Source: Sinotaia quadrata (lineage: Eukaryota > Mollusca > Gastropoda > Architaenioglossa > Viviparidae). From it: a stretch of 64,000 nucleotides of DNA. The position numbers were made by a program, and so were the translations under genes. Location: the NCBI GenBank assembly GCA_028829895.1, contig CM054183.1, positions 77,479,071 to 77,543,070 of the forward strand, in the 5' to 3' direction. Below, one piece after another: positions 56,081 through 64,000 of this stretch (position 1 is its first letter; every line of letters starts with the position of its first letter). Below the pieces are notes generated by a model. The model searched no databases. It was not told where the DNA came from and was given only the letters and a program-made list of their open reading frames with translations.

Positions 56081-56760
56081 TATTAGAATTGCATTGTCCA
56101 GGAAGAATGCTTAACTCCCTTCCTGCTGAATAATGGCAGCAACTTGTTGTTAGTTTTAATTGCGAGCCAGTGAATACTATTTAGTCAGCCTCTCAAGAGC
56201 CAGTGAATACTAGCTAATCAGCCTCTCAAGAGCCAGTGAATACTAGTTAGCCTCTCAAGAGCCAGTGAATATTAGTTAATCAGCCTTTCAAGAGCCAGTG
56301 AATACTAGTTAATCAGCTTTTCAAGAGCCAGTGAATACTAGTTAATCAGCCTCTCAAGAGCCAGTGAATACTAGTTAATCAGCCTTTCAAGAGCCAGTGA
56401 ATATTAGGTAGCCAGCCTTTTAAATCAGTGAATACTGACGGGTTAGCCAGCCTTTCAAGAGTCATATAAATATGAATAAAATGTAACTACTTTTCAAGAA
56501 TCAGTGAATACTAGTTAGCCAGCTTTTCAAGAAGAATCAGTAAATTTTATATAGCCAACTTTTCCAGAGCCAGGTAATATTAGGTAGGTAAAGTTTCAAG
56601 AGCGATTGCATTCTAGTTGGTCTACATCCAAGAGCTAGTGAATACTAGTTTTTCTACACCATACAACAATTACTGAACACTAGATTTTCTACACCATACA
56701 ACAATTACTGAACACTAGATTTTCTACACCATACAACAATTACTGAATACTCGTTTTTCT
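56081..56760. repeat. Minisatellite, 33-bp unit, decaying rightwards
   Basis: The first 80 bp are unique. From about 56165, copies of AAGAGCCAGTGAATACTAGT then TAATCAGCCTCTC recur, homogeneous to about 56400 and diverged after that. At 56650-56760 a different unit of about 43 bp (TTTTCTACACCATACAACAA) is repeated. Confidence 0.92.
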
Positions 56761-58375
56761 ACATTCAAGATCTACTGAATACAAACTAGATAATTTTCAA
56801 GAAAGTCACTTCAGAAAAGTTTAAATGCGACTTAAAAATTGGAGCAGAACAAATCTGACAGTTGCTTTGCGTTTCTAATTTTGCTGTTTCACAGGAAAAA
56901 AATTGAAATGAGATATTGCGTTGGCATTACTCTTTGTTTCTGTTTCAGGAAAATATTTCTGCAGGAACATGACTGTTTGATCTGATTTTATGTAGAGGAA
57001 CTGGATCAGAAATCCAAGGGTTAAAATACTTTTAATGTAATGCCGATTTTCATCGATTGTTGAGCTAACCTTCGGTTGTTTGGACACGCGATCAAAGTTA
57101 GCTAAAAATCCGTTCTCAACAATCGCCCACCCGGCTCAGTTCGAACACAGACCTATGTCTTGTGCACTTTCCAGCATGTTTTTCCAGCTATTGTGCAGCA
57201 AGACAGCCGCTGAAGGTGAAATACTGGGCAGGACAATTTCAATAATTGTGTACAGTAACACCGTCTTCAATGGCTGTGCGTGTCTTTTGAACCCTCGAGT
57301 CCACCCTGCTGCGCCACAGTGCAAACTTCTGGCCATCAAGGGAAGCAACCCGTCAGTCAGCTTGCGTCCATAGAATCCAACTTGTTTTGAGAGATATGGA
57401 GGTAAATCTGCACGAAAGCTCCAAGCATTGTTTGTGTTCCGGTACAAACATGTTTTCAGGTTGCTAATTTTTCAATAGTGTTATTGTAAATTGTTTGCTT
57501 TTCCAATCTGGAAAACAAGTTCGAAAAAATGATTACTTTTCTTCCTAGAAGAAATGACCTTTGAGCTTTGGGATTCAGCAATCCAGTTTTGGACTAAAAA
57601 AAATAAAAAAAATAATGTGGTCCTGATCGATACGTTTGCGTCAACACGTAATGAACGCTGTTTAAATGTCGTGAGTTAAACTTGTGTTCCGGAAGTTAAA
57701 TACACCACCAACGCCTCACATTCATTCTATTTTATCCATTTCTTAATCTCCATAAATCTATTCAAGGCTAGTGCCACTGGAGTTCGGGGATTTTTCTTCA
57801 ACACTTTGCGGTAGCTGGAAGAAACAAACTTACCTACATTACGTAAGAGCGATAATAATGGCTTATCTTAGACGCTAATGATTTATCATAGGAGTTAATG
57901 GTTTATCAAGAGGGTTAATGGTTTATCAATGGAGTTAGTCACCGGAGACATAGTCTTTCTAGATATATTCTCACCAATATTTATTTCGAATATGACAGCT
58001 TCAAACGCCTGCATTTTCTAGAGTTGATTGTGATATTTCTTTTTCTAATTTTTGTTCTGAAATTAATTTATTTCTTCTTCTGTCAAATCAGCTCTTTGAT
58101 TCCTTGATGATCTGTACCGTCACAATAAAATAACTTACGAGTTTTTAAAATCAAACGCCAGTCATGAAATTATATTTTGCTAAACGAACACAGAATTTTG
58201 TTAATCTCTCGAGCATGTTCTTTTTGTTAATCTCGCCTGAATATTACTTTTGTACAACAAACAACTTACATAAACTCAATTTTTATCTCATAAAGCAAAC
58301 GGAATATTTATACCTTAAAAGACGAATTTATCTGTCCACAAACAGCGAAAACACTTTGGTAATTTGCCAATAAAT
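56761..58375. other. Intron stretch with complex block at 57070-57450
   Basis: The block 57070-57450 is balanced and repeat-free. Overlapping frames (plus 57080-57373, minus 57136-57447) have no domain I recognise. Minus-strand GTGTTCGAACTGAGC near 57140 resembles a tRNA B box, but no cloverleaf could be built. At 57890-57930 GGTTTATCAAGAGGGTTAAT words repeat. The rest is AT-rich. Confidence 0.5.
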
Positions 58376-58660
58376 AGCGAGTAATTCGGTCTTGTTTCTA
58401 GTGGTTGACTTACCTATAAATAGCGAGTAATTCTGTCTTGTTTCTAGTGGTTGACTTACCTATAAATAGCGAGTAATTCGGTCTTGTTTCTAGTGGTTGA
58501 CTTACCAATAAATAGCGAGTAATTCGGTCTTGTTTCTAGTGGTTGACTTACCTATAAATAGCGAGTAATTCGGTCTTGTTTCTAGTGGTTGACTTACCTA
58601 TAAATAGCGAGTAATTCTGTCTTGTTTCTAGTGGTTGACTTACCTATAAATAGCGAGTAA
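58376..58660. repeat. Minisatellite, 46-bp unit, six to seven copies
   Basis: The unit is AGCGAGTAATTCGGTCTTGT then TTCTAGTGGTTGACTTACC and TATAAAT. The only variants are C/T at a few sites. Confidence 0.97.
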
Positions 58661-58794
58661 TTTTATTTCGAGTGGATAGCAACAAATCGACAGGCGAATA
58701 AATAACTGTTCGTCGGAATTAAAAGCAACATTCCGTTGACAAAAGTAGTTTTGAGAGCTACATTGCAAATATTGCATATTGATTTACGCTCCAA

Positions 58795-58990
58795 TAAAAT
58801 AGTACCAATTTCGATATGGTTGCAGAGTAAGACTGAACATTTTATTTGTTGTACCAATTTCAATATAGTTGCAGAGTAAGAATGCACATTTTGTTTGTTG
58901 TAGCAATTTCGATATAGTTGTATAGTGAGACTGAACATTTTGTTTTTTGTACCAATTTCGATATAGTTGTATAGTGAGACTGAACATTAT
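58795..58990. repeat. Minisatellite, about 50-bp unit, four copies
   Basis: The unit is ACCAATTTCGATATAGTTG then AGTAAGACTGAACATTTTG. Copies start near 58803, 58853, 58903 and 58953. Confidence 0.93.
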
Positions 58991-60010
58991 GTTGTATAAA
59001 ATGTAAATCCAGATTACGTCTAACGATTATAACTTTTATCCATACGGCTTATCATATTGGATCTCCATAAAAAAAATGTGGTCATTTGTCAATTTAGACC
59101 AGATCGCCACAGACTCCTTTGATCTATCAAAAGTTTACGTGTGTTTGTCCTTTTCAAGTACATATGCACTAAGAAACTATATGTTGGGACTGAATTTTAA
59201 TTTTCAATGACTGTTTGAATTTATCATGTTTATATATCCAGTGCGTACATTTCTCCATAGATATTTTACTTCCACCAATCCATCAGCTTATTTATCATGT
59301 TTATTTATCCAGCGCGTACATATCTCCATATATATTTTATCTAGTCCCTTCACCTTATGTATAATTTTTATCATCAGCTTATACATTTCTCCATCTCTAT
59401 TTTATGCTCCATCAGCTTATTTCACCACTCAGTACAAATCTCCATTGACTTTTATCTCCAACGACTCTTTCGGCCTGGCTGTCCAATAGGAACACATCTT
59501 TCTAACGTTCGTCGTTTACCATCTGACTGTGACACCTTAATTTCCCTTGCCCCCCCACCACGCACACCTTCATCATTCTTTCTTAGCGTCACTCTACTCC
59601 GAACTACCCGCCTATGCCTGACACGTTGTTCATAAAATGCCCATCCCACGGTTCCGCAACTATGGTCTGCTACTGACCGAACATTTTGTCGCTTTAGCCA
59701 CAGTGCCAGTTTCACGGAAAACATTCAAGGTCATAAACAAGATTGTTGCCTGCGTCTGAATAAAAGGCCGGCTGTGTACGGGTATCTTCATTCTAACTTC
59801 CCCAGGTGAATCGGTGTATCACTATCAGTCACCACCGTACGAAAAGACGATGTTTAACGGTTTGAATTTGTAGGGCTCGCATGGAAAAATGTGTGAGAAC
59901 GACTGACAGGGTGGAAATTAGGGGTGGGCTAGCTAAGGTTAATGACCAACCGAAGTGAAACTTGTAATGGTGTGATCCTATGAGGTTTCTAAAACTCACC
60001 ATAAATAATT
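58991..60010. other. Intron stretch with a weak repeat at 59220-59420
   Basis: TTTATCATGTTTATWTATCC then GCGTACATWTCTCCAT recurs twice to three times at 59220-59400. The block 59460-59990 is complex with no recognised gene. On the minus strand TTTATG|GTGAGT near 60000 is a good donor just after the ORF described next. Confidence 0.5.
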
Positions 60011-60291
60011 TCAATTCTTCTCAACGGTGCGTTTTAAGCACAGATCACATATCCGGTATCTCTGCCAATAGTCTTGGTCATAATCGTCGACAAATAACCG
60101 TACATGTTTGAAAGCATATCCATGTGAATTTGGGTAGAAATAGTCAACCTGATGGAGGTAATAGAACACGCTGTCATAAAATGCACACCTGCCTGTCTCC
60201 ATCAGTTTAAGCAGCTCGTTAAACATGCTACTAGGCACACACCCTGCTTTGACCTTTTCGATGCTTAGTGTTTCACATGGCAAAGACTGTA
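60011..60291 (-). CDS. Unrecognised protein-like terminal exon (92 aa), minus strand
   Basis: A strong acceptor (TTTATTTTTCTCCTCTCAG) ends at 60292. From there a frame entered in phase 1 runs for 92 residues to a TGA at 60011-60013. It is not repetitive and looks like real protein: five Cys (near SLPC, AGC, GRC and the CDLC motif), aromatic-rich (FYDSVFYYLHQVDYFYPNSH) and an acidic patch (FVDDYDQDYWQRYRICDLC). The phase-1 entry and cysteines would suit a secreted protein, but I do not recognise a family. A donor (TTTATG|GTGAGT) lies about 10 bases after the stop, so splicing in the 3' UTR, or use as an alternative Lhx1/5 exon, is possible. No partner exon was found. The longer frame to 60559 that runs upstream through the GA repeat is not accepted as coding. 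Confidence 0.45.
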
Positions 60292-60436
60292 CTGAGAGGA
60301 GAAAAATAAAGTTACATATACAATTAGCACGAAAAAGTAAACAATCTGATAAATAAAGCGATACAAATACAAAGACGATAGAATTAATTTTCAATGATTG
60401 CTTTAGTCGCTTTTCCGAGCCTATCGTCAATACGGG

Positions 60437-60450
60437 GTGGGTGGGTGGGG

Positions 60451-60532
<82 letters not shown>
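60437..60532. repeat. (GA)n microsatellite
   Basis: A G-rich start (GGGTGGGTGGGGTG), then about 40 GA units. Confidence 0.97.
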
Positions 60533-60535
<3 letters not shown>

Positions 60536-61180
60536 GCATATAATGAGTTGGGGAAACAATATATAATACTGTCACAAAACGGGATGGCTCGTTACAAGCC
60601 GACCCAAGCTGAAGTTAGAGATGCAAGGGGTGAAGTCTATTTTTGGCCTGCTCCGGTGCACCTCCAAGAAAAGCCCGTGACGTGTGCCAGTACTACGTCG
60701 CGTCAAGTTGTTACATAGACACACATGACACACACCATTGATGTTTGGGTGGGGCCCAATTTATTAGTGTCATGCCAAGGAACGTTTTATTGGCGGTGTG
60801 TGTTGTGAGTGTGTATCATAAATGTGAATAAATGGACGAACAGACGAACGGTGCAAAACAATAGTACAAATTCTTTCGTCCCTCTCAAAAATTATGAATA
60901 ACAAGAGAGTTGAAAGATGTTTAAATCAGGTTATTTATTTCCCGATTTAAAAGGGGGACTACTCTTTCGCACAGTGATTAATCATTCATTCAACTCTGTG
61001 GGAAATAAGGGGAGATGAAAATGATGAAATTCAAAATATAAAATAAAGATTAATTACACAATTCTTATGCGGCAAATGGGGCCGCTTTAACAATAGTTCA
61101 CATGTAAAATAAGCATTACTTTTAACATTAGAGTTCTTATTTTGCAAACGATATAATAGTGTTCATTTTCTTAGAGTTCT
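60533..61180. other. Intron stretch, partly complex
   Basis: Positions 60570-60715 are balanced. The plus frame from ATG 60583 gives MARYKPTQAEVRDARGEVYF and about 24 more residues to a stop, with no family or splice sites. The rest is AT-rich. Confidence 0.45.
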
Positions 61181-61860
61181 AGAGTTAAGTATGTGCGCGT
61201 TAGCCGTGCTAATTATTACTCACTATTAATGTCAGAGTTCCAAGGAGATGACGTAATCTCACACGTCACTTATAAGCGGCACTTCAAAGTGAAGATCACG
61301 GCGCAATTGAGGCGTCGCATTACAGGTGAAGATTCTGCAGAATCTAGGCACCTCTTTCAGATTATCACTGGGGAGAAATCTGAAATTTAGCTGACTGTTG
61401 TCAGCCTCGATAATTATCGTTGTTTGTCGTGGAAACGGACACCTCAACGACGTTTAGCATTATCGGGTGGAGTCGTCCAGTGGGATGTGTCGTCGCATTC
61501 ATTGAGTGTAGAAATCCGGATATGTATCTCCGGCGCTAGCCTTCTCAAAAGCGGGATAGACTGCCAAACGAACTCAGACAGGGGGAATACAAAACTGATC
61601 CCTCGTGTGTTAACTGCATACAACCAGTGTTTTACATTGGGTTTTCTTTGACAGCGAACTTTCCACTTTGCCAACAATTATACTGAGTAATTTTGCCTCG
61701 TCACTCAATATATGGCATCAGACGGATGGAAAACGGATGGAAAGAGATTATTGCAGCTTTCCTTTATGAAATCTCTGTACATGAGATAATTCATACGTGA
61801 AGTTAGACTGGCTTCAGACGAATCGACGTTTTCAACATTGAGAGTAAAATCTTCATTTTG
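61181..61860 (-). other. Complex stretch, LTR or adjoining intron
   Basis: Balanced, repeat-free sequence containing GCTTATAAGTGACG near 61270 on the minus strand. It may be the distal part of the Gypsy LTR or flanking intron; with one LTR in view the boundary cannot be fixed. Confidence 0.3.
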
Positions 61861-62267
61861 TCTCTTATATAGCTTTCACTGAAGGTTTCCAAAACTTCCA
61901 GAAGCTCTGCCGTGTGACATGATTTTTGCCTTGGATATATAGTGGTAATCGTGATGCACGCTTTTCTGTGGTCAATTCTAATGCGCACTGGCCATTTCTC
62001 TCGTCAACAACACGTGACTCGTAGTGCGCAGTTGTCCCAATCATTTAATATACATATCCTTCATAAACTAATATATATATTCAATATGATATATTAACAC
62101 ACACTGCGTCACGAACGTCTGTCTACTAAAGAGATCTTAGGTGACCGATACTGGAATTTCACATGATAATATGAAAAATAACAAAACTCGGATTACTTCA
62201 ATTAGTTTTGTTAGCGGTTTATTAAAACGAAATAAAATATAATTTCTGTCCCTCATTTCCTGTGACA
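61861..62267 (-). mobile_element. 3' LTR (proximal part) of a Ty3/Gypsy element
   Basis: On the minus strand a purine-rich tract (AAGAAGGGGGT, 62268-62278) is followed by TGTCACAGG at 62267. That is the expected polypurine tract plus TG start of a 3' LTR. An AATAAA lies at 62218-62223 and a TATA-like CTATATAAGAGA at 61861-61872. The distal end (CA) and the target-site duplication were not identified, so the left limit is arbitrary. Confidence 0.5.
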
Positions 62268-64000
62268 ACCCCCTTCTTAAAATTGATTGGAGCTCACAGA
62301 GTGGAAATCAAATAGGAACAAAAAAAATTTTATTTCACACGATAGTCCCCACAGGAATTATATGCACATCTGTGGAGAGACTATCTTCTCTCTTGTTTAT
62401 ATCGCGGTTATGGCATGCCGGGATAATGCATCGGCACCCGAATTTTCTCTGCCCGCGATGTGTTCGACAACGAAGCTATACTCCTGTAGCAGGAGTGTCC
62501 ATCTTGTTAGCCTAGCGTTATCATACATGCTAGTGCGCAGATATGTCAGCGGCTTATGATCGCACTGCAGGATGAATGGTTTAGAGTACAGATAAGCACT
62601 AAATTTCTTGAGTGCCCATACGATTGCTAAGCACTCTTTTTCAATCGTAGAGTACCGTGTTTCACGATCTAACAGTTTCTTAGACGCGTATGCTACCGGT
62701 AGGTATTCGTCATCTGTCTCTTGGAGAAGTATGGCACCGAGGCCTTCGTCTGATGCGTCGGTCCTGACAATAAATCTCTTGTCAAAGTCTGGTAACTGTA
62801 GGACGGGTTTACTGGTCAAGATGTCCTTCACTTTTTCGAGGGCGGTGCTACACTCTGCCGTCCATCGTATTTTCGTAGGTTGTTTGTTCCCAGTTAAGTC
62901 CGTCAGTGGTTTAAGAAGCGTACTGAAGTTTGGGACAAATTTTCGGTAGTACCCCACTAGCCCCAAAACTGCCCTGACCTGTTTCTTTGTAGTCGGTAAG
63001 GTCATGTCACGAATGGCTGCAGTTAAGTCTAGATTTGGGCCTATTTGTCCGTCACTTATGATATGGCCAAGAAACTCAATCTCCCGAAAGCCCGCGCGTA
63101 CTTTGGAGGGTTTCACGGTCAATCTATGGCGCTCGAGAATGTCAAGTAGACCACCCACTGAGGATAAATGTTGGTCCCATGTTCCTGTTGCTACCAGTTC
63201 GGGTTTTTCCGATTTCGTCATTGGTCGGTTCAATTTCGGTGTATACTTCTGCCGATTTGTAAGAGGGGGGCGTGGTGCATTCCTCGTAATTACCGGATCA
63301 GGGTAATCATTATAAGTGTCTGCTAACTTCAACATATCACTGAAGTTAGTCGGAGGATTTCGCTGCAAATATGTCGTCATTGCAGGCGGAGCAATATGGA
63401 GAAATTGATCTCTTAATATCAAATCAAATAGGCCCTCATATGTCTTCTGGATATCTGTCAAATCAATCCATCTATCAAGATAATGGCGTAACCGGGTACC
63501 GAAGGCTTGCATGGTGTCATTAGCTTTGGGTATGGCCCTCCTAAACATTTTTCGAAAGCCTTCTGCTGTACATTGAAAAGTACGCATCAAACCCGTTTTG
63601 AGATCTGCATAAGTAATAGCGGGATCGCGCGTTAGATCAGTAAATGCGCGCGAGCTTTCACCTTGGAGTATTTGACCGAGTTGTTGTTTCTTTTCAATGT
63701 CAGTGTAATTAAAGTTGGCAATGAAACTGTCAAAGCGTGTCAAAAACTCGTCAATCGTCTCGACTTCAGGGTTAAAGAAAGCTAGCCGTGTACGGGGTTT
63801 ATTTAATTCGGCCTGTTGCTTAGCAGTCCCATCTAACAACTTCTCTCTAGCTGTTACCTCTTGCTTAGCTAATTCAAGCTGTTCCTGATGTGCTCTAGCT
63901 TTTAACTTAAGCTTTTTCTCTTCTACTTCCTGCCTTTTATCTTCTAAATCCCTAGCTGACTGAATCTTTAATAACTCTATTTCTCTCATATCTTGGATTT
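62268..64000 (-). mobile_element. Ty3/Gypsy retrotransposon, internally deleted, continues beyond the window
   Basis: Internal region of an LTR retrotransposon on the minus strand, next to its 3' polypurine tract. It keeps gag, the end of reverse transcriptase and RNase H. It lacks the zinc knuckle, protease, catalytic half of RT, and integrase. The RNase H stop at 62397 lies only about 120 bp from the polypurine tract, so integrase has been deleted or was lost before insertion. It inserted in the same orientation as Lhx1/5. Confidence 0.88.
62397..63989 (-). CDS. Gag-RNase H fusion of a deleted Gypsy element (530 aa, open to the window edge)
   Basis: The frame is open upstream to position 64000, so the true start may be outside the window. 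Residues 1-65 are a charged, coiled-coil-like region. About 66-235 is a Gypsy-type gag domain (FNPEVETIDEFLTRFDSF, FGTRLRHYLDRWI). At about 262-272 the frame jumps in phase from the gag linker to reverse transcriptase just after where the YxDD motif should be (TWDQHLSSVGGLLDIL). About 290-365 is the RT thumb/connection (FLGHIISDG, VGYYRKFVPNF). RNase H follows, with TDAS (D411), EKE (about 450), CDHKPL (D477) and GADALSR (D520), so its four acidic residues appear present. Missing are the CCHC knuckle, protease, the RT palm and integrase. Without RT activity the element would be non-autonomous, yet no stop or frameshift interrupts the remaining 530 codons. Confidence 0.92.
   Translation of the reverse strand: MREIELLKIQSARDLEDKRQEVEEKKLKLKARAHQEQLELAKQEVTAREKLLDGTAKQQAELNKPRTRLAFFNPEVETIDEFLTRFDSFIANFNYTDIEKKQQLGQILQGESSRAFTDLTRDPAITYADLKTGLMRTFQCTAEGFRKMFRRAIPKANDTMQAFGTRLRHYLDRWIDLTDIQKTYEGLFDLILRDQFLHIAPPAMTTYLQRNPPTNFSDMLKLADTYNDYPDPVITRNAPRPPLTNRQKYTPKLNRPMTKSEKPELVATGTWDQHLSSVGGLLDILERHRLTVKPSKVRAGFREIEFLGHIISDGQIGPNLDLTAAIRDMTLPTTKKQVRAVLGLVGYYRKFVPNFSTLLKPLTDLTGNKQPTKIRWTAECSTALEKVKDILTSKPVLQLPDFDKRFIVRTDASDEGLGAILLQETDDEYLPVAYASKKLLDRETRYSTIEKECLAIVWALKKFSAYLYSKPFILQCDHKPLTYLRTSMYDNARLTRWTLLLQEYSFVVEHIAGRENSGADALSRHAITAI

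Larger units (their letters stand above)
43041..64000 (-). other. Lhx1/5: Upstream intron of Lhx1/5 (extends to or past the window edge)
   Basis: I searched both strands of this interval for the homeodomain (WFQNRR) and LIM CxxC patterns and found none. The next upstream exon is therefore probably beyond 64000, making this intron at least 21 kb. Other entries in the interval are repeats, mobile elements or unassigned exon candidates. Confidence 0.6.

Noticed and set aside
57130..57165. tRNA B box (GTGTTCGAACTG) on the minus strand
   Set aside because: No matching A box, acceptor stem or anticodon arm could be found.
60292..60559. Upstream extension of the 60011-60291 frame to a Met at 60559
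   Set aside because: It reads through the (GA)n microsatellite as Ser-Leu repeats and crosses a strong splice acceptor, so the real exon most likely starts at 60291.
62608..63306. Plus-strand frames over the retrotransposon
   Set aside because: Shadows of the Gypsy coding frame on the minus strand.
43041..64000. Homeodomain or LIM exons of Lhx1/5
   Set aside because: No WFQNRR-like or paired CxxC zinc-finger patterns were found in either strand of this interval, so they are assumed to lie outside the window.

Overview
This is a 64 kb piece of an AT-rich animal nuclear genome. There are no operons, ribosome-binding sites, or closely packed open frames. The one gene I recognise with confidence is a LIM-homeobox transcription factor of the Lhx1/Lhx5 (Lim1) class on the minus strand. 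Its terminal coding exon (17653-17861) encodes the conserved family tail, and a 147-bp exon (42894-43040) encodes the Tyr/Gly/Pro-rich stretch that follows the homeodomain. Both have good splice signals, and their phases join exactly (CAA G | GT CTG). The last intron is therefore about 25 kb. The homeodomain and LIM-domain exons were not found and probably lie beyond position 64000. A Ty3/Gypsy element at the right edge and the character of the Lhx1/5 tail fit a lophotrochozoan, perhaps a mollusc; that placement is inference.

Layout. From 1 to about 15.2 kb is sequence downstream of the gene, mostly minisatellites. It holds one promoter-like block with a small signal-peptide-like ORF on the plus strand (1642-1752). 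From about 15.2 to 17.65 kb is the probable 3' UTR, which carries its own short tandem repeats. From 17.86 to 42.89 kb is the last intron, and from 43.04 kb to the right edge is the preceding intron. Within that intron are a 243-bp non-autonomous hAT-type element with an 8-bp target-site duplication (47221-47463), a possible two-exon plus-strand transcript (54187-54523 and 55974-56080), an unrecognised but protein-like minus-strand exon (60011-60291), and an internally deleted Gypsy element (62397-64000).

The dominant feature is tandem repetition. More than 60 separate minisatellite and microsatellite arrays, with units of 2 to about 100 bp, are spread over the whole window; adding my intervals gives roughly 20 kb. 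Almost every array has its own unit. Most long open frames here are by-products of these arrays. Between the arrays lie islands of complex, GC-richer sequence (for example 23.2-24.5, 28.6-29.4, 33.8-34.1, 35.6-36.1, 37.1-37.45, 39.5-39.9 and 41.5-42.0 kb). These are the best places to look for regulatory elements of the Lhx1/5 gene.

Three pairs of dispersed repeats were found by eye: 5819-5985 with 52985-53150 (inverted), 34826-34957 with 53702-53826 (direct), and 30020-30073 with 35982-36036 (direct). They show that interspersed elements have inserted into the minisatellite background.
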